The position numbers and the translations under genes were made by a program. From contig NZ_JAKGAR010000004.1 in the NCBI RefSeq assembly GCF_021532625.1, forward strand, positions 186,001 through 250,000: a DNA stretch of 64,000 bases, written 5' to 3'. The notes beneath the pieces were generated by a model, which was not told where the DNA came from, ran no database searches, and was given only the letters and a program-made list of their open reading frames with translations. How positions within the stretch are numbered: position 1 is the first letter of the stretch; each line of letters begins with the position of its first letter. Of this stretch, positions 54,961 through 64,000 are shown one piece after another. The DNA is from Octadecabacter algicola. GTDB taxonomy: Bacteria > Pseudomonadota > Alphaproteobacteria > Rhodobacterales > Rhodobacteraceae.

Positions 54961-56156
54961 CAGCTCAAAGCCTCGGCAATCTTTTCCGCCAGCTTTTGGG
55001 ACACTTGATCCTTCCCCATACGTGGCCAATCTTCGGCTCCGTCTGCGGTGATCAATGTCACGTCGTTTTCGGACCCTCCCATGATACCCGTCGCAGGGGA
55101 CACGTCATTGGCTACGATCCAATCGCACCCCTTCCGCTTACGCTTGGCGGTCGCGTTCTCGATCACATTCTGTGTCTCGGCGGCAAAACCGACGACCAAT
55201 TTCGGACGCGTCGAGGAAGCACAAACCTTTGCCAGAATGTCAGGATTTTCCGCAAACTCCAGCACCGGCAACCCGTTGCCGTCTTTCTTGATTTTCTCGT
55301 CCGACGCGCTGGCCACACGCCAATCCGCAACAGCAGCGGCAAATATTCCCGCATCAACGTCTTTCGCGCTTTCTACGGCGGCCAGCATCTCAGCCGCCGT
55401 TTCAACCGCAACCAAATCAACGCCCATCGGCGCAGGTACATCCGCAGGCCCGCTCACAAACGTCACCCGCGCACCAAGCCCCAAAAGGGCCTGTGCAATC
55501 GCGGCACCTTGCGCCCCGGACGAGCGGTTTGCGATGTAGCGAACAGGGTCAATCGGTTCATGGGTCGGGCCAGACGTCACCAAAATGTGCTTGCCCTTAA
55601 GTGGGCCATCATTCACCGCCGCCTCAATCGCACCCACGATCTCCATAGGCTCAGCCATGCGACCGAAACCAAATTCACCACAGGCCATATCGCCCTCATT
55701 AGGGCCGGACGTCAAAATACCATCTTCCAGCAATGTCGCCAAATTGCGCTGCGTCGCAGGATGATCCCACATCCGAACATTCATTGACGGTGCAATCAGA
55801 ACACGCTTATCCGTCGCCATCAGTAGCGTCGATGCAAGATCATTGGCCAATCCAGCAGCCATCTTGCCCATCAAGTCCGCCGTCGCGGGCGCCACAACCA
55901 CCAGATCGGCGGCGCGGCTCAATTCGATATGGCCCATCTCGGCCTCATCATTAAGGTCAAACAAATGCTGATAGACCTTCTCACCGGCCAATGCCGACAC
56001 GCTGAGTGGCGTAACAAATTCTGTCGCAGCCTTTGTCAAAACAGGCGTCACCGTGTGACCGCGTTCTCGAAGACGGCGGATCAAATCCAACGACTTAAAC
56101 GCCGCGATACCACCGCCAATGATAAGCAAAATTTTCTTGCTGTGAGTGTCAGCCAT
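54960..56156 (-). CDS. coaBC: Bifunctional phosphopantothenoylcysteine decarboxylase/synthase
   Basis: 398 residues from the ATG at 56156 with AAGGGCAGG upstream; a TTG at 56171 is not needed. The N-terminal CoaC half has [25 protein letters not shown] and the active-site cysteine region [15 protein letters not shown]. The C-terminal CoaB half starts near [25 protein letters not shown]. It makes 4'-phosphopantetheine for coenzyme A in two steps. First gene of coaBC-dut-moeB-like-LAS-like. Confidence 0.95.
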   Translation of the reverse strand: MADTHSKKILLIIGGGIAAFKSLDLIRRLRERGHTVTPVLTKAATEFVTPLSVSALAGEKVYQHLFDLNDEAEMGHIELSRAADLVVVAPATADLMGKMAAGLANDLASTLLMATDKRVLIAPSMNVRMWDHPATQRNLATLLEDGILTSGPNEGDMACGEFGFGRMAEPMEIVGAIEAAVNDGPLKGKHILVTSGPTHEPIDPVRYIANRSSGAQGAAIAQALLGLGARVTFVSGPADVPAPMGVDLVAVETAAEMLAAVESAKDVDAGIFAAAVADWRVASASDEKIKKDGNGLPVLEFAENPDILAKVCASSTRPKLVVGFAAETQNVIENATAKRKRKGCDWIVANDVSPATGIMGGSENDVTLITADGAEDWPRMGKDQVSQKLAEKIAEALS

Positions 56157-56314
56157 ATGCCTGCCCTTCAATTAACGGTCAAAGATTAGGCTCTGGGTCT
56201 CAAAAGAACCAGCAGAAACGAAGGGTTAGCAGTGCGACTTTCGACAGTTGCCCAACCGGACGACACTTTGCTTTTTCGCGCATTCTGGTTAGCTGTGATC
56301 AAAGCCGCGACCGA

Positions 56315-56854
56315 ATGAAAGCCTTGCCCGTGCCCTTACCCGATATCACATTTGTCTTAGGAGGAGCCGCGTCCGGCAAGTCATCCTTTGCTGAAAGCCT
56401 TTGTTTTCAGTCGAGTAAGCCGAAAACCTACATCGCGACGGCACAGGCCTTTGATGATGAGATGCGGGATAAAATCGAGACCCACCGTGTCCAACGGGGC
56501 GAAAACTGGTTAACAGTCGAGGCGCCCCTCGATCTCGTGGCAGCGTTATCCAAACGCGCGGCAGATGAAATCGTGCTTCTTGACTGTGCTACCCTCTGGC
56601 TGTCGAACGTTCTCTTGGCGGATCAAGACCTCGATGCTGCTATGACCGCGTTGATGGAGGCCCTCACTGCTTGCCCCGCACAAATTGTCGTAGTCTCAAA
56701 CGAAGTCGGCTCCGGCATCGTGCCTGACAATGCGCTCGCACGAAAGTTTCGAAACGCTCAAGGACGGCTTAACCAACAACTTGCTGCACAGGCTGGTCTG
56801 GTCGTGCAGGTGATTGTCGGATTGCCACAGGTTCTTAAGGGAACATTGCCGTGA
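56315..56854 (+). CDS. cobU: Adenosylcobinamide kinase/guanylyltransferase
   Basis: 179 residues. The P-loop GGAASGKSSFAE, the ETHRVQRG segment with the guanylylated histidine region, and VSNEVGSGIVP are diagnostic of CobU/CobP. It phosphorylates adenosylcobinamide and transfers GMP to it, late in cobalamin synthesis. It overlaps the next gene by four bases; that gene is a phosphatase suited to the same pathway. B12 is needed here by nrdJ. Confidence 0.94.
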   Translation: MKALPVPLPDITFVLGGAASGKSSFAESLCFQSSKPKTYIATAQAFDDEMRDKIETHRVQRGENWLTVEAPLDLVAALSKRAADEIVLLDCATLWLSNVLLADQDLDAAMTALMEALTACPAQIVVVSNEVGSGIVPDNALARKFRNAQGRLNQQLAAQAGLVVQVIVGLPQVLKGTLP

Positions 56855-57426
56855 CAGTCATCTATTGGGTCCGTCACGCGCCAACCCATGCCCGCAGTTT
56901 TGTTGGGCACCGCGATATCCCTGCCGACCTGAGCGATACCGCCCAAGTTGCGCGCCTGTCTGCCGCCCTACCAAGTAATGCTTTGCTTGTGTCTTCGGAC
57001 CTTAGCCGTTCAATCGATACGGCAACAGCAATCGAAAACGGTCGCACTCGACTTCCCCATCGCGCCGGGCTGCGCGAATTCGATTTCGGCGATTGGGACG
57101 GAATGCACTTTAGCGAAGTTGCCGAAAACTGGCCTGACCTATCGCGGGCCTATTGGGAAACCCCCGGTGACGTCGCTCCGCCGAATGGTGAAAGCTGGAA
57201 CGCTGCGGCAGACCGTGTCACCCAAGACATACACTCCGTTATTGCCGAGCACCCGCGCCGCGACATCATAGCGGTCGCCCATTTCGGGGCAATTTTGTCC
57301 CAAGTACAACGCGCTGCCGGCATCTCACCCTTTCGCGCTCTGTCCCACCGGATCGACAACTATTCGATAACCGAAATACAGATGCGCCCGACCGCTGGCG
57401 TTGCCCGCATCAATCACGTTCCGTGA
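56851..57426 (+). CDS. Histidine phosphatase, probable alpha-ribazole phosphatase
   Basis: 191 residues, GTG start at 56851 overlapping cobU by four bases. WVRHAPTHARSFVGH carries the RH core of the histidine phosphatase superfamily, LVSSDLSRSIDTA and IAVAHFGAILSQVQ (second histidine) complete it. Coupling to cobU suggests the CobC role, removing the phosphate from alpha-ribazole phosphate or from adenosylcobalamin phosphate. The assignment to CobC rests on context. Confidence 0.8.
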   Translation: MTVIYWVRHAPTHARSFVGHRDIPADLSDTAQVARLSAALPSNALLVSSDLSRSIDTATAIENGRTRLPHRAGLREFDFGDWDGMHFSEVAENWPDLSRAYWETPGDVAPPNGESWNAAADRVTQDIHSVIAEHPRRDIIAVAHFGAILSQVQRAAGISPFRALSHRIDNYSITEIQMRPTAGVARINHVP

Positions 57427-57484
57427 CGCCAAAGCACACAAATAGCAATTTGATCGGCCATTTCAAACCTGACAGACTGCCACC

Positions 57485-58162
57485 ATGACCTATAACCTTT
57501 TGATCGGACAACGTTTATATTCAAGCTGGTCGCTGCGCGGTTGGCTTCCATTTGCGGTCCACGATATTCCTGTCACCGTGCACGACACGTTACTTTACGG
57601 TGATGCCTTCTATGATGATGTCGCAAAATTCGGCGGCAACCGGACCGTTCCAACGGTCAAGACCCCGGAAGGTGGCATCTGGGCAGATAGTCTATCCATC
57701 TGTTGGGGTTTGGCAGATGCTTTCCCTGACCGCGGTCTTTTGCCAACTGATCCAATTGCACGCGCGCAAGCGCAAAGTTTGATCGCAGAAATGCACAGCG
57801 GGTTTACGGCCCTACGCGGAGATTGCCCGATGAACCTTGCCACGGGGTGGCTTGGTTTCGTACCCAGCGAGGCTGTTAAAACGGACCTTTCGCGGATCGA
57901 TGCGGTCTGGAGTTCGGCACTCGACGCATCCAACGGTCCATTTCTATTTGGCGAGTACGGACTCGTGGATGCCTTTTTTGCCCCTGTTGCGATCCGCATC
58001 GCCGGCTATGATCTCCCTGTCTCGGAAACTGCCAAGACCTACGTTACGGCCCAACTGTACCACCCTGCTATGCAGCAATGGCGCAAGGATGGCCTTATGT
58101 TGGATACCGAGCTGTCTCAATACGATATGGCACTGGAACGCTGCCCTTTTCCGATGCCCTAA
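57485..58162 (+). CDS. Glutathione S-transferase family protein
   Basis: 225 residues. The thioredoxin-like N-terminal half begins YNLLIGQRLYSSWSLRGWLPF and includes NRTVPTVKTPEGGIWADSLSI (the glutathione-binding proline and serine region); the C-terminal half is helical, with FGEYGLVDAFFAPVAIRIAGY. It would use the glutathione made by gshB nearby (60.6 kb). Substrate unknown. Transcribed alone, upstream of comM. Confidence 0.9.
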   Translation: MTYNLLIGQRLYSSWSLRGWLPFAVHDIPVTVHDTLLYGDAFYDDVAKFGGNRTVPTVKTPEGGIWADSLSICWGLADAFPDRGLLPTDPIARAQAQSLIAEMHSGFTALRGDCPMNLATGWLGFVPSEAVKTDLSRIDAVWSSALDASNGPFLFGEYGLVDAFFAPVAIRIAGYDLPVSETAKTYVTAQLYHPAMQQWRKDGLMLDTELSQYDMALERCPFPMP

Positions 58163-58171
58163 TTCGCGACG

Positions 58172-58219
58172 TTAACCATTCTTAAACGCCTCACCTGTCA
58201 AACCGTTAACCAAGGTTAA
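58172..58219 (+). promoter_or_regulatory. Two TTAA-N6-TTAA motifs upstream of comM
   Basis: TTAACCATTCTTAA (58172-58185) and TTAACCAAGGTTAA (58206-58219) lie just before comM. They are one base shorter than the CtrA consensus TTAA-N7-TTAA. CtrA is known to control competence genes including comM in some Rhodobacteraceae, so variant CtrA sites are possible. Confidence 0.3.
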
Positions 58220-58232
58220 GGAGACGGCAAAC

Positions 58233-59744
58233 ATGGTGGCACGTGCGTATACGGTCGCGTTCGAAGGCGTGGATGCGCGGCTGGTCGAAGTGCAATGCGC
58301 CACCTCTCCAGGAATGCCGGCATTTTCGATTGTCGGCCTGCCCGACAAAGCCGTAAGCGAGGCCCGCGACCGTGTGCGAGCAGCCCTTTCGGCCCTCTCC
58401 ATCGCCCTGCCGAGCAAGAAAATCACAATCAATCTGTCGCCTGCCGACCTGCCCAAAGAAGGGTCTCATTTCGATCTACCGATCGCTCTGGCATTGCTGG
58501 CCGCTTTAGACGTCATTCCCCACGATAAAGTATCCGAAACTGTCGCCTTGGGTGAGCTATCGCTCGACGGAACATTGGTCCCTGTATTAGGGGCGTTGCC
58601 CGCCGCAATGACCGCCGCAACCGAAGGCAAAGCTCTGTTTTGCCCCCGCATTTGTGGTCCGGAAGCCGCATGGGTTGATGCCGCAGCCGTCTACGCCCCG
58701 CGTTCCTTGGCCGAAGCATTGCGACACTTCACAGGACAATCCCCCCTCCCCCCAGCCGAACCGGGGGAAGTCTTGCCCGACACAGGCCCGCGAAATTTCG
58801 CAGATGTTAAGGGGCAAGAAAAAGCCAAACGCGCCTTGGAAATCGCGGCGACAGGACGCCATCATGTTTTGATGGTCGGCACACCGGGGTCAGGGAAATC
58901 CATGCTGGCTGCACGGCTGTCCAGCATTCTGCCGCCCCTAAGCCCTGCCGAGGCATTGGAAACCTCAATGGTGCATTCATTGGCTGGGTTGTTAAGCGAA
59001 GGCGGCATCAACCGCGCGCGTCCCTTTCGCGAACCTCATCATACGGCCTCGATGGCGGCGATCGTCGGCGGTGGGCGCGGCGCTAAGCCGGGGGAAATCT
59101 CGTTGGCGCACAACGGCGTGTTGTTTATGGATGAGTTCCCCGAATACCCACGCGCTGTTCTTGAGACCCTGCGCCAACCCATCGAGTCCGGAGAAGTCGT
59201 CGTCGCGCGCGCGAATGCCCACGTTAGATACCCTTGCCGCTTTATGCTGATCGCTGCCGCAAACCCTTGTAAATGCGGGTATTTGCCGGACCCTAACCGC
59301 GCCTGCGCCCGTGTTCCGGTTTGCGGTGAAGAATACATGTCGCGCATTTCCGGCCCGCTGATGGACCGTTTTGACCTTCGAATTGAAGTACCGCCTGTCG
59401 CCTTGTCCGACCTCGACCTCGCTCAAACAGGCGACCGGTCTGAGGTGATAGCCGCCCGCGTGTCCGCCGGCCGCGCTGTGCAAACCAGACGATTTGAAGG
59501 GACTTCCATGCGGGTGAATGCCGACCTTGAAGGCAGCGCATTAGAGGAGGTCGCAACACCTGACGCCGAAGGTAAAGAGCTGCTGTTGAAAGTCGCCGAC
59601 CGGTTTGGCCTTAGCGCACGCGGCTATCATCGCGTGCTACGCGTGGCCCGAACAATTGCTGATCTGGATGGCGCGGCGGACGTGCGAAAACATCATGTTG
59701 CCGAAGCCGTGGGCTATCGCTTGGCGCTTTCAAAAGAAGTCTGA
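58233..59744 (+). CDS. comM: YifB/ComM-type Mg-chelatase-like ATPase
   Basis: 503 residues. The N-terminal Lon-like domain (GMPAFSIVGLPDKAVSEARDRV, LSPADLPKEGSHFDLPIAL) is followed by an AAA+ core with Walker A GTPGSGKSMLA and Walker B VLFMDEFPEY, then a Mg-chelatase-like C-terminal domain with RGYHRVLRVARTIADL. In competent bacteria ComM is a helicase that speeds branch migration during uptake of DNA. An AAGGAGA ribosome site precedes the ATG. It converges on the esterase gene with a 31-base overlap. Confidence 0.93.
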   Translation: MVARAYTVAFEGVDARLVEVQCATSPGMPAFSIVGLPDKAVSEARDRVRAALSALSIALPSKKITINLSPADLPKEGSHFDLPIALALLAALDVIPHDKVSETVALGELSLDGTLVPVLGALPAAMTAATEGKALFCPRICGPEAAWVDAAAVYAPRSLAEALRHFTGQSPLPPAEPGEVLPDTGPRNFADVKGQEKAKRALEIAATGRHHVLMVGTPGSGKSMLAARLSSILPPLSPAEALETSMVHSLAGLLSEGGINRARPFREPHHTASMAAIVGGGRGAKPGEISLAHNGVLFMDEFPEYPRAVLETLRQPIESGEVVVARANAHVRYPCRFMLIAAANPCKCGYLPDPNRACARVPVCGEEYMSRISGPLMDRFDLRIEVPPVALSDLDLAQTGDRSEVIAARVSAGRAVQTRRFEGTSMRVNADLEGSALEEVATPDAEGKELLLKVADRFGLSARGYHRVLRVARTIADLDGAADVRKHHVAEAVGYRLALSKEV

Positions 59745-60601
59745 ATGAACGCCGCCGCCTTACGCATTGCGGCATTGGCTTCGGGGAGTCGTCCACCAAA
59801 TATCTGCCAGACATGAGGCACATCCGGCAAGACATCCAATGTGGCCCCTGTCAGTTCGGCGAGCCTCTCGGAATCGCTCAATAAAACTTCATCTGCACCC
59901 ACTTGAATAAGAACGGGGGGCGGGTTTGTGTAATCGGCAAACACTGGACTTGCTCGGACATCACGGGCGTCTGAGCCGTTTAGATAAAGTTCGACCACTT
60001 CACGCATGCGGCTCACTGGCACCAATGGGTCTGCTTTGGCATTCGTGGTGATCGTATCGCCCGACAGCGTCAGATCGCCCCAAGGCGAGAACGCGACGAC
60101 TCCAGCTGGCCGTTGCTCGCGCGTTAAAAGTCGTGCCAACAAACCAAATAACAGATTGCCACCCGCACTATCCCCCGCGATGACGATCTGATGCGGGCGC
60201 CACCCTTGCTTTATCAAATGATCCCACGCCGCCAGAACCGCATCTGGTGCTGCTGGGAAAGTCGCTTCCTGTAGCTTTGGGTAGTCCGCCAAATACACCA
60301 CCACCCCCGTCCGCTTCGCCAAACGCCCAGCAAGCGCGACGTAACTGCGCCGCGATCCGGTCATAAAAGCACCGCCATGGAGGTAAAGAATGGCGCGATC
60401 TGGTGCGGGTTCGCCGACTGTTACCCGCAAGCACGGACCGATGTCCTGAGAAACCAACCCCTTAGGCTTACTAAACAAAAAAGGCGCAGCGCGTTCAAAA
60501 TCGCGGTTCGCCCGTTCCGGCGTTCCAGTTCGGCGCAGCTTCGGTTTAACCAGCCACCGCATCCCGAACTTCAGTACGCGCAGCCGCCATGACGGGGTCA
60601 T
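59714..60601 (-). CDS. Alpha/beta hydrolase, HSL-type esterase
   Basis: 295 residues. [13 protein letters not shown] is the oxyanion-hole HGG motif of the hormone-sensitive lipase family and [14 protein letters not shown] contains the nucleophile serine. [15 protein letters not shown] and PHVWQIF supply the acid and histidine. There is no clear signal peptide. It would hydrolyse short-chain esters. It overlaps gshB by four bases at its start, so it is translated after gshB. Confidence 0.9.
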   Translation of the reverse strand: MTPSWRLRVLKFGMRWLVKPKLRRTGTPERANRDFERAAPFLFSKPKGLVSQDIGPCLRVTVGEPAPDRAILYLHGGAFMTGSRRSYVALAGRLAKRTGVVVYLADYPKLQEATFPAAPDAVLAAWDHLIKQGWRPHQIVIAGDSAGGNLLFGLLARLLTREQRPAGVVAFSPWGDLTLSGDTITTNAKADPLVPVSRMREVVELYLNGSDARDVRASPVFADYTNPPPVLIQVGADEVLLSDSERLAELTGATLDVLPDVPHVWQIFGGRLPEANAAMRKAAAFIQTSFESAKR

Positions 60602-61542
60602 GGGAGTTTAGCCTCAATCGCCTCCCAGATCTTTTCAGCGATATTCACGCCGTCAAACCGTTCAAGTTCTTGAATGCCAGTTGGCGAGGTAACGTTGATC
60701 TCGGTCAGGTAGTCACCGATTACGTCGATCCCCACAAAAACTTGACCCTTTTCGCGCAACAACGGCCCGATCCGCGCGCAGATTTCAAGATCACGCTCTG
60801 TCAGTCCGACTTTTTCGGGGCGTCCACCAACATGCATGTTGGATCGCGTCTCACCTTTGGCAGGAACACGATTGATCGCACCAACCGGTTCCCCATCAAC
60901 AAGGATCACACGCTTGTCGCCCGCACTTACGTCAGGCAAGAACTTCTGCATGATCAAAGGTTCGCGGTTGATACCGCTAAATAGCTCATGGAGGGACGCG
61001 AGGTTGCTGTCCTGTGCAGTCAACTTGAAAACACCCGCGCCGCCATTCCCGTATAGCGGCTTTAGGATCACCTCTTCGTGGCGTGAACGAAAGGCTTTGA
61101 GCGTATCAAGGTCGCGCGCAATCGCTGTTGGCGGGGTCAAATCAGGAAAATCCAACACAAGTAGTTTTTCCGGATAGTTGCGGACCCAAAACGGATCATT
61201 CACCACCAAAGTATCAGGGTGAACACGATCAAGGATATGCGTGGTGGTAATATAGCCCATGTCAAATGGTGGGTCTTGGCGCAGCCATACTACATCAAGT
61301 TCGGACAAGTCCTGTTCGCGCATCTCACCGACGTCAAAATGATTGCCTACCTCACGGCGTACGACCAAGTCTTGCCCACGCGCCATGACGCGGCCTTCTT
61401 GATAACTTAGCTGATCAGGCGTGTAGTAAAATAAGGAATGCCCACGAGCTTGGGCTTCTTCTGCCAAACGAAACGAGCTGTCCGCATTGATATCGATCGC
61501 ATCGATCGGATCCATCTGGAAGGCAATTTTGAGGGGGTGCAT
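60598..61542 (-). CDS. gshB: Glutathione synthase
   Basis: 314 residues. The N-terminal [28 protein letters not shown], the ATP-grasp core ([31 protein letters not shown]) and [25 protein letters not shown] are the GshB signature. It joins gamma-glutamylcysteine and glycine. GGAGAACG lies before the ATG. The gene is followed by the esterase gene. The gshB-yraN-rsmI order is common in Rhodobacteraceae. Confidence 0.96.
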   Translation of the reverse strand: MHPLKIAFQMDPIDAIDINADSSFRLAEEAQARGHSLFYYTPDQLSYQEGRVMARGQDLVVRREVGNHFDVGEMREQDLSELDVVWLRQDPPFDMGYITTTHILDRVHPDTLVVNDPFWVRNYPEKLLVLDFPDLTPPTAIARDLDTLKAFRSRHEEVILKPLYGNGGAGVFKLTAQDSNLASLHELFSGINREPLIMQKFLPDVSAGDKRVILVDGEPVGAINRVPAKGETRSNMHVGGRPEKVGLTERDLEICARIGPLLREKGQVFVGIDVIGDYLTEINVTSPTGIQELERFDGVNIAEKIWEAIEAKLP

Positions 61543-61603
61543 AAGGCGTTCTCCGTAAAGTTACCCTAACACATGAACGTCGCCTTTCGGAATCGCAATG
61601 GGA

Positions 61604-61975
61604 TCATGCATCCATGAACGCATTTTCGATCACATCTACCTGACCCTGCCCATCAACCAACGCCACATCAAAGCGTACTTCGGTCAATTGCCCGCGCGGT
61701 TGCGTTGCAAGAAATTCGGACCCCGCTCCAAAAATCCGGTCCATTTGGCGCCGTGTTAAACGTGCCGCGGCCTGTGCGTGACTGCGGCTTTTCTTAACTT
61801 CGATAAAGATAATGCCGTCACCGTCCTGCGCGACCAAATCAATTTCGCCAGCAGATCCACGCCAACGTCTTGCCAAGACTGAATATCCTGCACGCGTATA
61901 TCGTTTTGCAACAATATCTTCGGCAGCGAGGCCAGCATGATAGGATGTCGCGCCGCGTTCTTGGTTTGCCCGCAT
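61604..61975 (-). CDS. yraN: YraN family (UPF0102) protein
   Basis: 123 residues. AGEIDLVAQDGDGIIFIEVKKSRSH contains the E-x-D...E-x-K residues of the Holliday-junction-resolvase-like nuclease fold of UPF0102. Function is not established. Its ATG shares an A with the stop codon of rsmI (TAATG), a very common and tightly coupled pair. A 61-base gap separates it from gshB. Confidence 0.93.
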   Translation of the reverse strand: MRANQERGATSYHAGLAAEDIVAKRYTRAGYSVLARRWRGSAGEIDLVAQDGDGIIFIEVKKSRSHAQAAARLTRRQMDRIFGAGSEFLATQPRGQLTEVRFDVALVDGQGQVDVIENAFMDA

Positions 61976-62838
61976 TATCTTTCGTCATCCTTCATTGACA
62001 ATGCCAACTGATAGACATCGCGCCGCGCCATGCCAGTTGCCCCAGCGACAGCTGTGGCCGCATCTTTGATTCTCATCGTCTTCAGTGCTGTCTTTAGGGC
62101 CTCTGCCACGTCATCTTCGCTCAGTTGCGTAGCACCACCGCGTTCAATCAAGACGACAACTTCACCCTTCAGATTGCGGCCTTCAAGTTCGCCGATCAGT
62201 TCTTCCGCTGACCCGCGCAACACTTCCTCAAACTTTTTCGTCAACTCCCGACAGATCACCACCTGCCGATCGCCCCCTAGTGTTTGAACCAAATCACCTA
62301 ATAAACCACTAACGCGGCGCGGTGATTCATAAAGCACTAGCGTTGCCTGCACATCGCGCAGGCCTTCCAATGCGGTGCAACGGGCTGTGGTCGTGCTTGG
62401 TAAAAATCCTACAAAATAGAAGGCATCGCTTGGGAGGCCCGATACAGTAAGCGCCGTCAAAACAGCAGATGCACCTGGTGCAGCAGTCAGCGGTAGCTCG
62501 GCTTCGCGGAATGCAGCCGTCAGTTTATAACCTGGATCGGCAACCAATGGCGTACCGGCCTCTGAAACATAAGCAACCGATTTACCGTCCTTCACGGCCC
62601 CCATGATCCGGTCACGGACCTTTTGATCAGAGTGATCATGATAGGCCACCATTGGCCGATCACCGATGCTAATCCCGTGAATTTCCATCAACTTACGCGC
62701 TGTCCGCGTGTCCTCTGCGGCGATAACGTCAGCGCTGGCGAGGATATCCAAAGTGCGCAAAGTGACGTCCCGCGCATTGCCGATCGGAACTGCACACAGG
62801 TAAAGACCTGCCGACAGGGGAATAATGCGATGATTCAT
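61975..62838 (-). CDS. rsmI: 16S rRNA (cytidine-1402-2'-O)-methyltransferase
   Basis: 287 residues. GLYLCAVPIGNARDVTLRTLDIL at the start, SADVIAAEDTRTARKLM, YVSEAGTPLVADPG and ALTVSGLPSDAFYFVGFLP are the tetrapyrrole methylase-fold motifs of RsmI. It methylates the ribose of C1402 in 16S rRNA, helping decoding fidelity. Divergent from the LpoA-like gene, the usual arrangement. Confidence 0.96.
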   Translation of the reverse strand: MNHRIIPLSAGLYLCAVPIGNARDVTLRTLDILASADVIAAEDTRTARKLMEIHGISIGDRPMVAYHDHSDQKVRDRIMGAVKDGKSVAYVSEAGTPLVADPGYKLTAAFREAELPLTAAPGASAVLTALTVSGLPSDAFYFVGFLPSTTTARCTALEGLRDVQATLVLYESPRRVSGLLGDLVQTLGGDRQVVICRELTKKFEEVLRGSAEELIGELEGRNLKGEVVVLIERGGATQLSEDDVAEALKTALKTMRIKDAATAVAGATGMARRDVYQLALSMKDDER

Positions 62839-62923
62839 ACCTAGACCCTCCGCGAGAGGGCTTTATGATGCGCCCCAAGATGTCGCAGGACACACCTGCA
62901 ACCAGAAAGAAGTGAGATAATCC

Positions 62924-64000
62924 ATGTTTGCCCGTTTGCCCAGCCTACCCACACCTTTGCGCCTCATGGATCCCCGCAAAATTGCTGCTCGAATCTTTGC
63001 GCTGACCTCACTGGCGTTTTTGGCGGCGTGTGATCTGGCACTCCCGGGTGCTGGCGGCAACTCCGGTCAGCAAATCGATCCAAGCGCCCCTGTTCAGGTC
63101 GCACTTCTGGTGCCCGGAGGCACTGGCTCCGCTGAGGCCAGCGCAATTGCGGCCAGCCTCGAGAATGCAGCCCGCATGGCGATTGCTGACCTCAACGGTG
63201 TGGAGATTGACCTGCGCGTCTACAACACCGCACGCGACCCGGGCCAAGCCAGTCAAATGGCCGCTGCTGCTGTCGCGGATGGTGCGAAAATCATCCTCGG
63301 CCCGCTTGATGCAACCAGCGCCAACGCTGTTGGCGTCACCGTAAGCCCTGCCAACGTGAATGTTTTGGCATTTTCTAACAACCCGGCAATCGCGGGCGGC
63401 AACGTCTTTGTCTTGGGCAACACATTCGGCAACATCTCTGACCGTTTGGTCAGCTACGCCGGAAGCCAAGGCATGAACCGTTTCATGATCGTCCATCAGG
63501 ATGATCTGGCCGGTGCCGTTGGCCGCGACGCGATTGCCACTTCAATCAATAGCGCTGGGGCCAACTTGGTCGCTGTCGAATCCTACCCATTCAGCCAAGA
63601 AGGCATCTTTGCCCGTGCGCCATCCATTGCGGCTGCGGCCAACAGCAACGGCACACAAGCTATTTTCGTCACCGACAACGTTGCGGGTGGCTTGCCAATC
63701 CTTGCGACGTCACTTGACGATCAAGGTCTGACACCAACATCCACGCCGTTGGTCGGCATCACACGCTGGGACGCGGCACCACAGAGCGCAACGCTTCCGG
63801 GCTTGCAGGGTGGTCTTTTTGCAATGGCAGACGCGGGCCGCGAAGCTGCCTTCCGCAACCGCTATGAGAGCACATACGGCGCAGCCCCGCACCCACTGGC
63901 GAGCATCGCATATGATGGCATTGCAGCCATCGGTGCGCTGGCTGCGACTGGTGACCGCGATGCTTTGACTGTTGGCTCCCTCACACGTTCGTCCGGTTTT
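62924..64000 (+). CDS. Penicillin-binding protein activator, LpoA-like lipoprotein (partial)
   Basis: The gene runs off the right edge; 359 codons are visible with no stop. After a basic N-terminus, FALTSLAFLAAC is a lipoprotein signal (lipobox LAAC). The mature part is a type I periplasmic-binding fold (VQVALLVPGGTGSAEASAIAASLENAARMAIADLNGVEIDLRVY cannot be quoted in full; key stretch LLVPGGTGSAEA) as in LpoA and the LivJ family. LpoA-type proteins activate peptidoglycan synthases from the outer membrane. The ATG at 62924 is chosen; one at 62967 is also possible. Confidence 0.85.
   Translation, partial: MFARLPSLPTPLRLMDPRKIAARIFALTSLAFLAACDLALPGAGGNSGQQIDPSAPVQVALLVPGGTGSAEASAIAASLENAARMAIADLNGVEIDLRVYNTARDPGQASQMAAAAVADGAKIILGPLDATSANAVGVTVSPANVNVLAFSNNPAIAGGNVFVLGNTFGNISDRLVSYAGSQGMNRFMIVHQDDLAGAVGRDAIATSINSAGANLVAVESYPFSQEGIFARAPSIAAAANSNGTQAIFVTDNVAGGLPILATSLDDQGLTPTSTPLVGITRWDAAPQSATLPGLQGGLFAMADAGREAAFRNRYESTYGAAPHPLASIAYDGIAAIGALAATGDRDALTVGSLTRSSGF

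Overview
The window looks like chromosomal DNA of a marine alphaproteobacterium of the Rhodobacteraceae (Roseobacter group). Evidence is the hisS-hisZ-hisG operon, a class II (B12-dependent) ribonucleotide reductase, the xdhABC-purine ABC transporter operon, a dimethylglycine dehydrogenase-like GcvT fusion protein, DUF1489, SlyX, Hint-domain and YHYH proteins, and the gshB-yraN-rsmI-LpoA-like neighbourhood. No rRNA, tRNA, CRISPR array, integrase or transposase was seen.

Layout. 0-2.9 kb: the start of a sugar-binding protein gene, divergent from a response regulator/histidine kinase pair, with an array of GTTAC half-sites between them. 3.3-11.4 kb: a minus-strand envelope/stress block with a stand-alone Rieske protein, a small helical protein, a DegP-type protease, a permease, a cardiolipin synthase, a YrhK-like protein, a MarC-family protein and a second two-component pair. 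11.7-16.65 kb: a compact island with two divergent two-gene modules. On the minus strand is a Septu-like pair (ATPase plus HNH nuclease). On the plus strand is a 58-codon gene coupled to an 820-residue Rad50/SMC-like ATPase with a central CPMC hook and a C-terminal zinc ribbon. This second module is the best candidate here for an undescribed defence system. Related intergenic repeats lie on both sides of the island.

17-29.1 kb: core genes nrdJ, DUF1489, hisGZS, slyX, a lipoprotein, a Tat-exported intradiol dioxygenase-like protein with a haem membrane protein, and dnaE. 29.2-39.8 kb: an ArsR/SRPBCC pair with a clear operator, then one long operon, xdhA-xdhB-xdhC followed by a nucleoside/purine-type ABC importer (ATPase, permease, small membrane protein, permease, BMP-type binding protein), closed by a strong terminator. 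This couples uptake of a purine-like substrate to its oxidation.

39.8-64 kb: mixed metabolic and housekeeping genes: a YHYH protein, FAD oxidoreductases, a degenerate Hint protein, a phosphotransferase, the GcvT-fusion dehydrogenase, a lipase-like protein, a 2-hydroxyacid dehydrogenase, an M3 peptidase, a possible LAS-type peptidase, a membrane-anchored MoeB/ThiF protein, coaBC-dut, cobU and a phosphatase, a GST, comM, an esterase, gshB, yraN, rsmI and the start of an LpoA-like lipoprotein gene that runs off the right edge.

Start codons were chosen from ribosome-binding sites, signal peptides and family length where the longest reading frame was misleading. All functions are read from sequence motifs and context; no database search was run.
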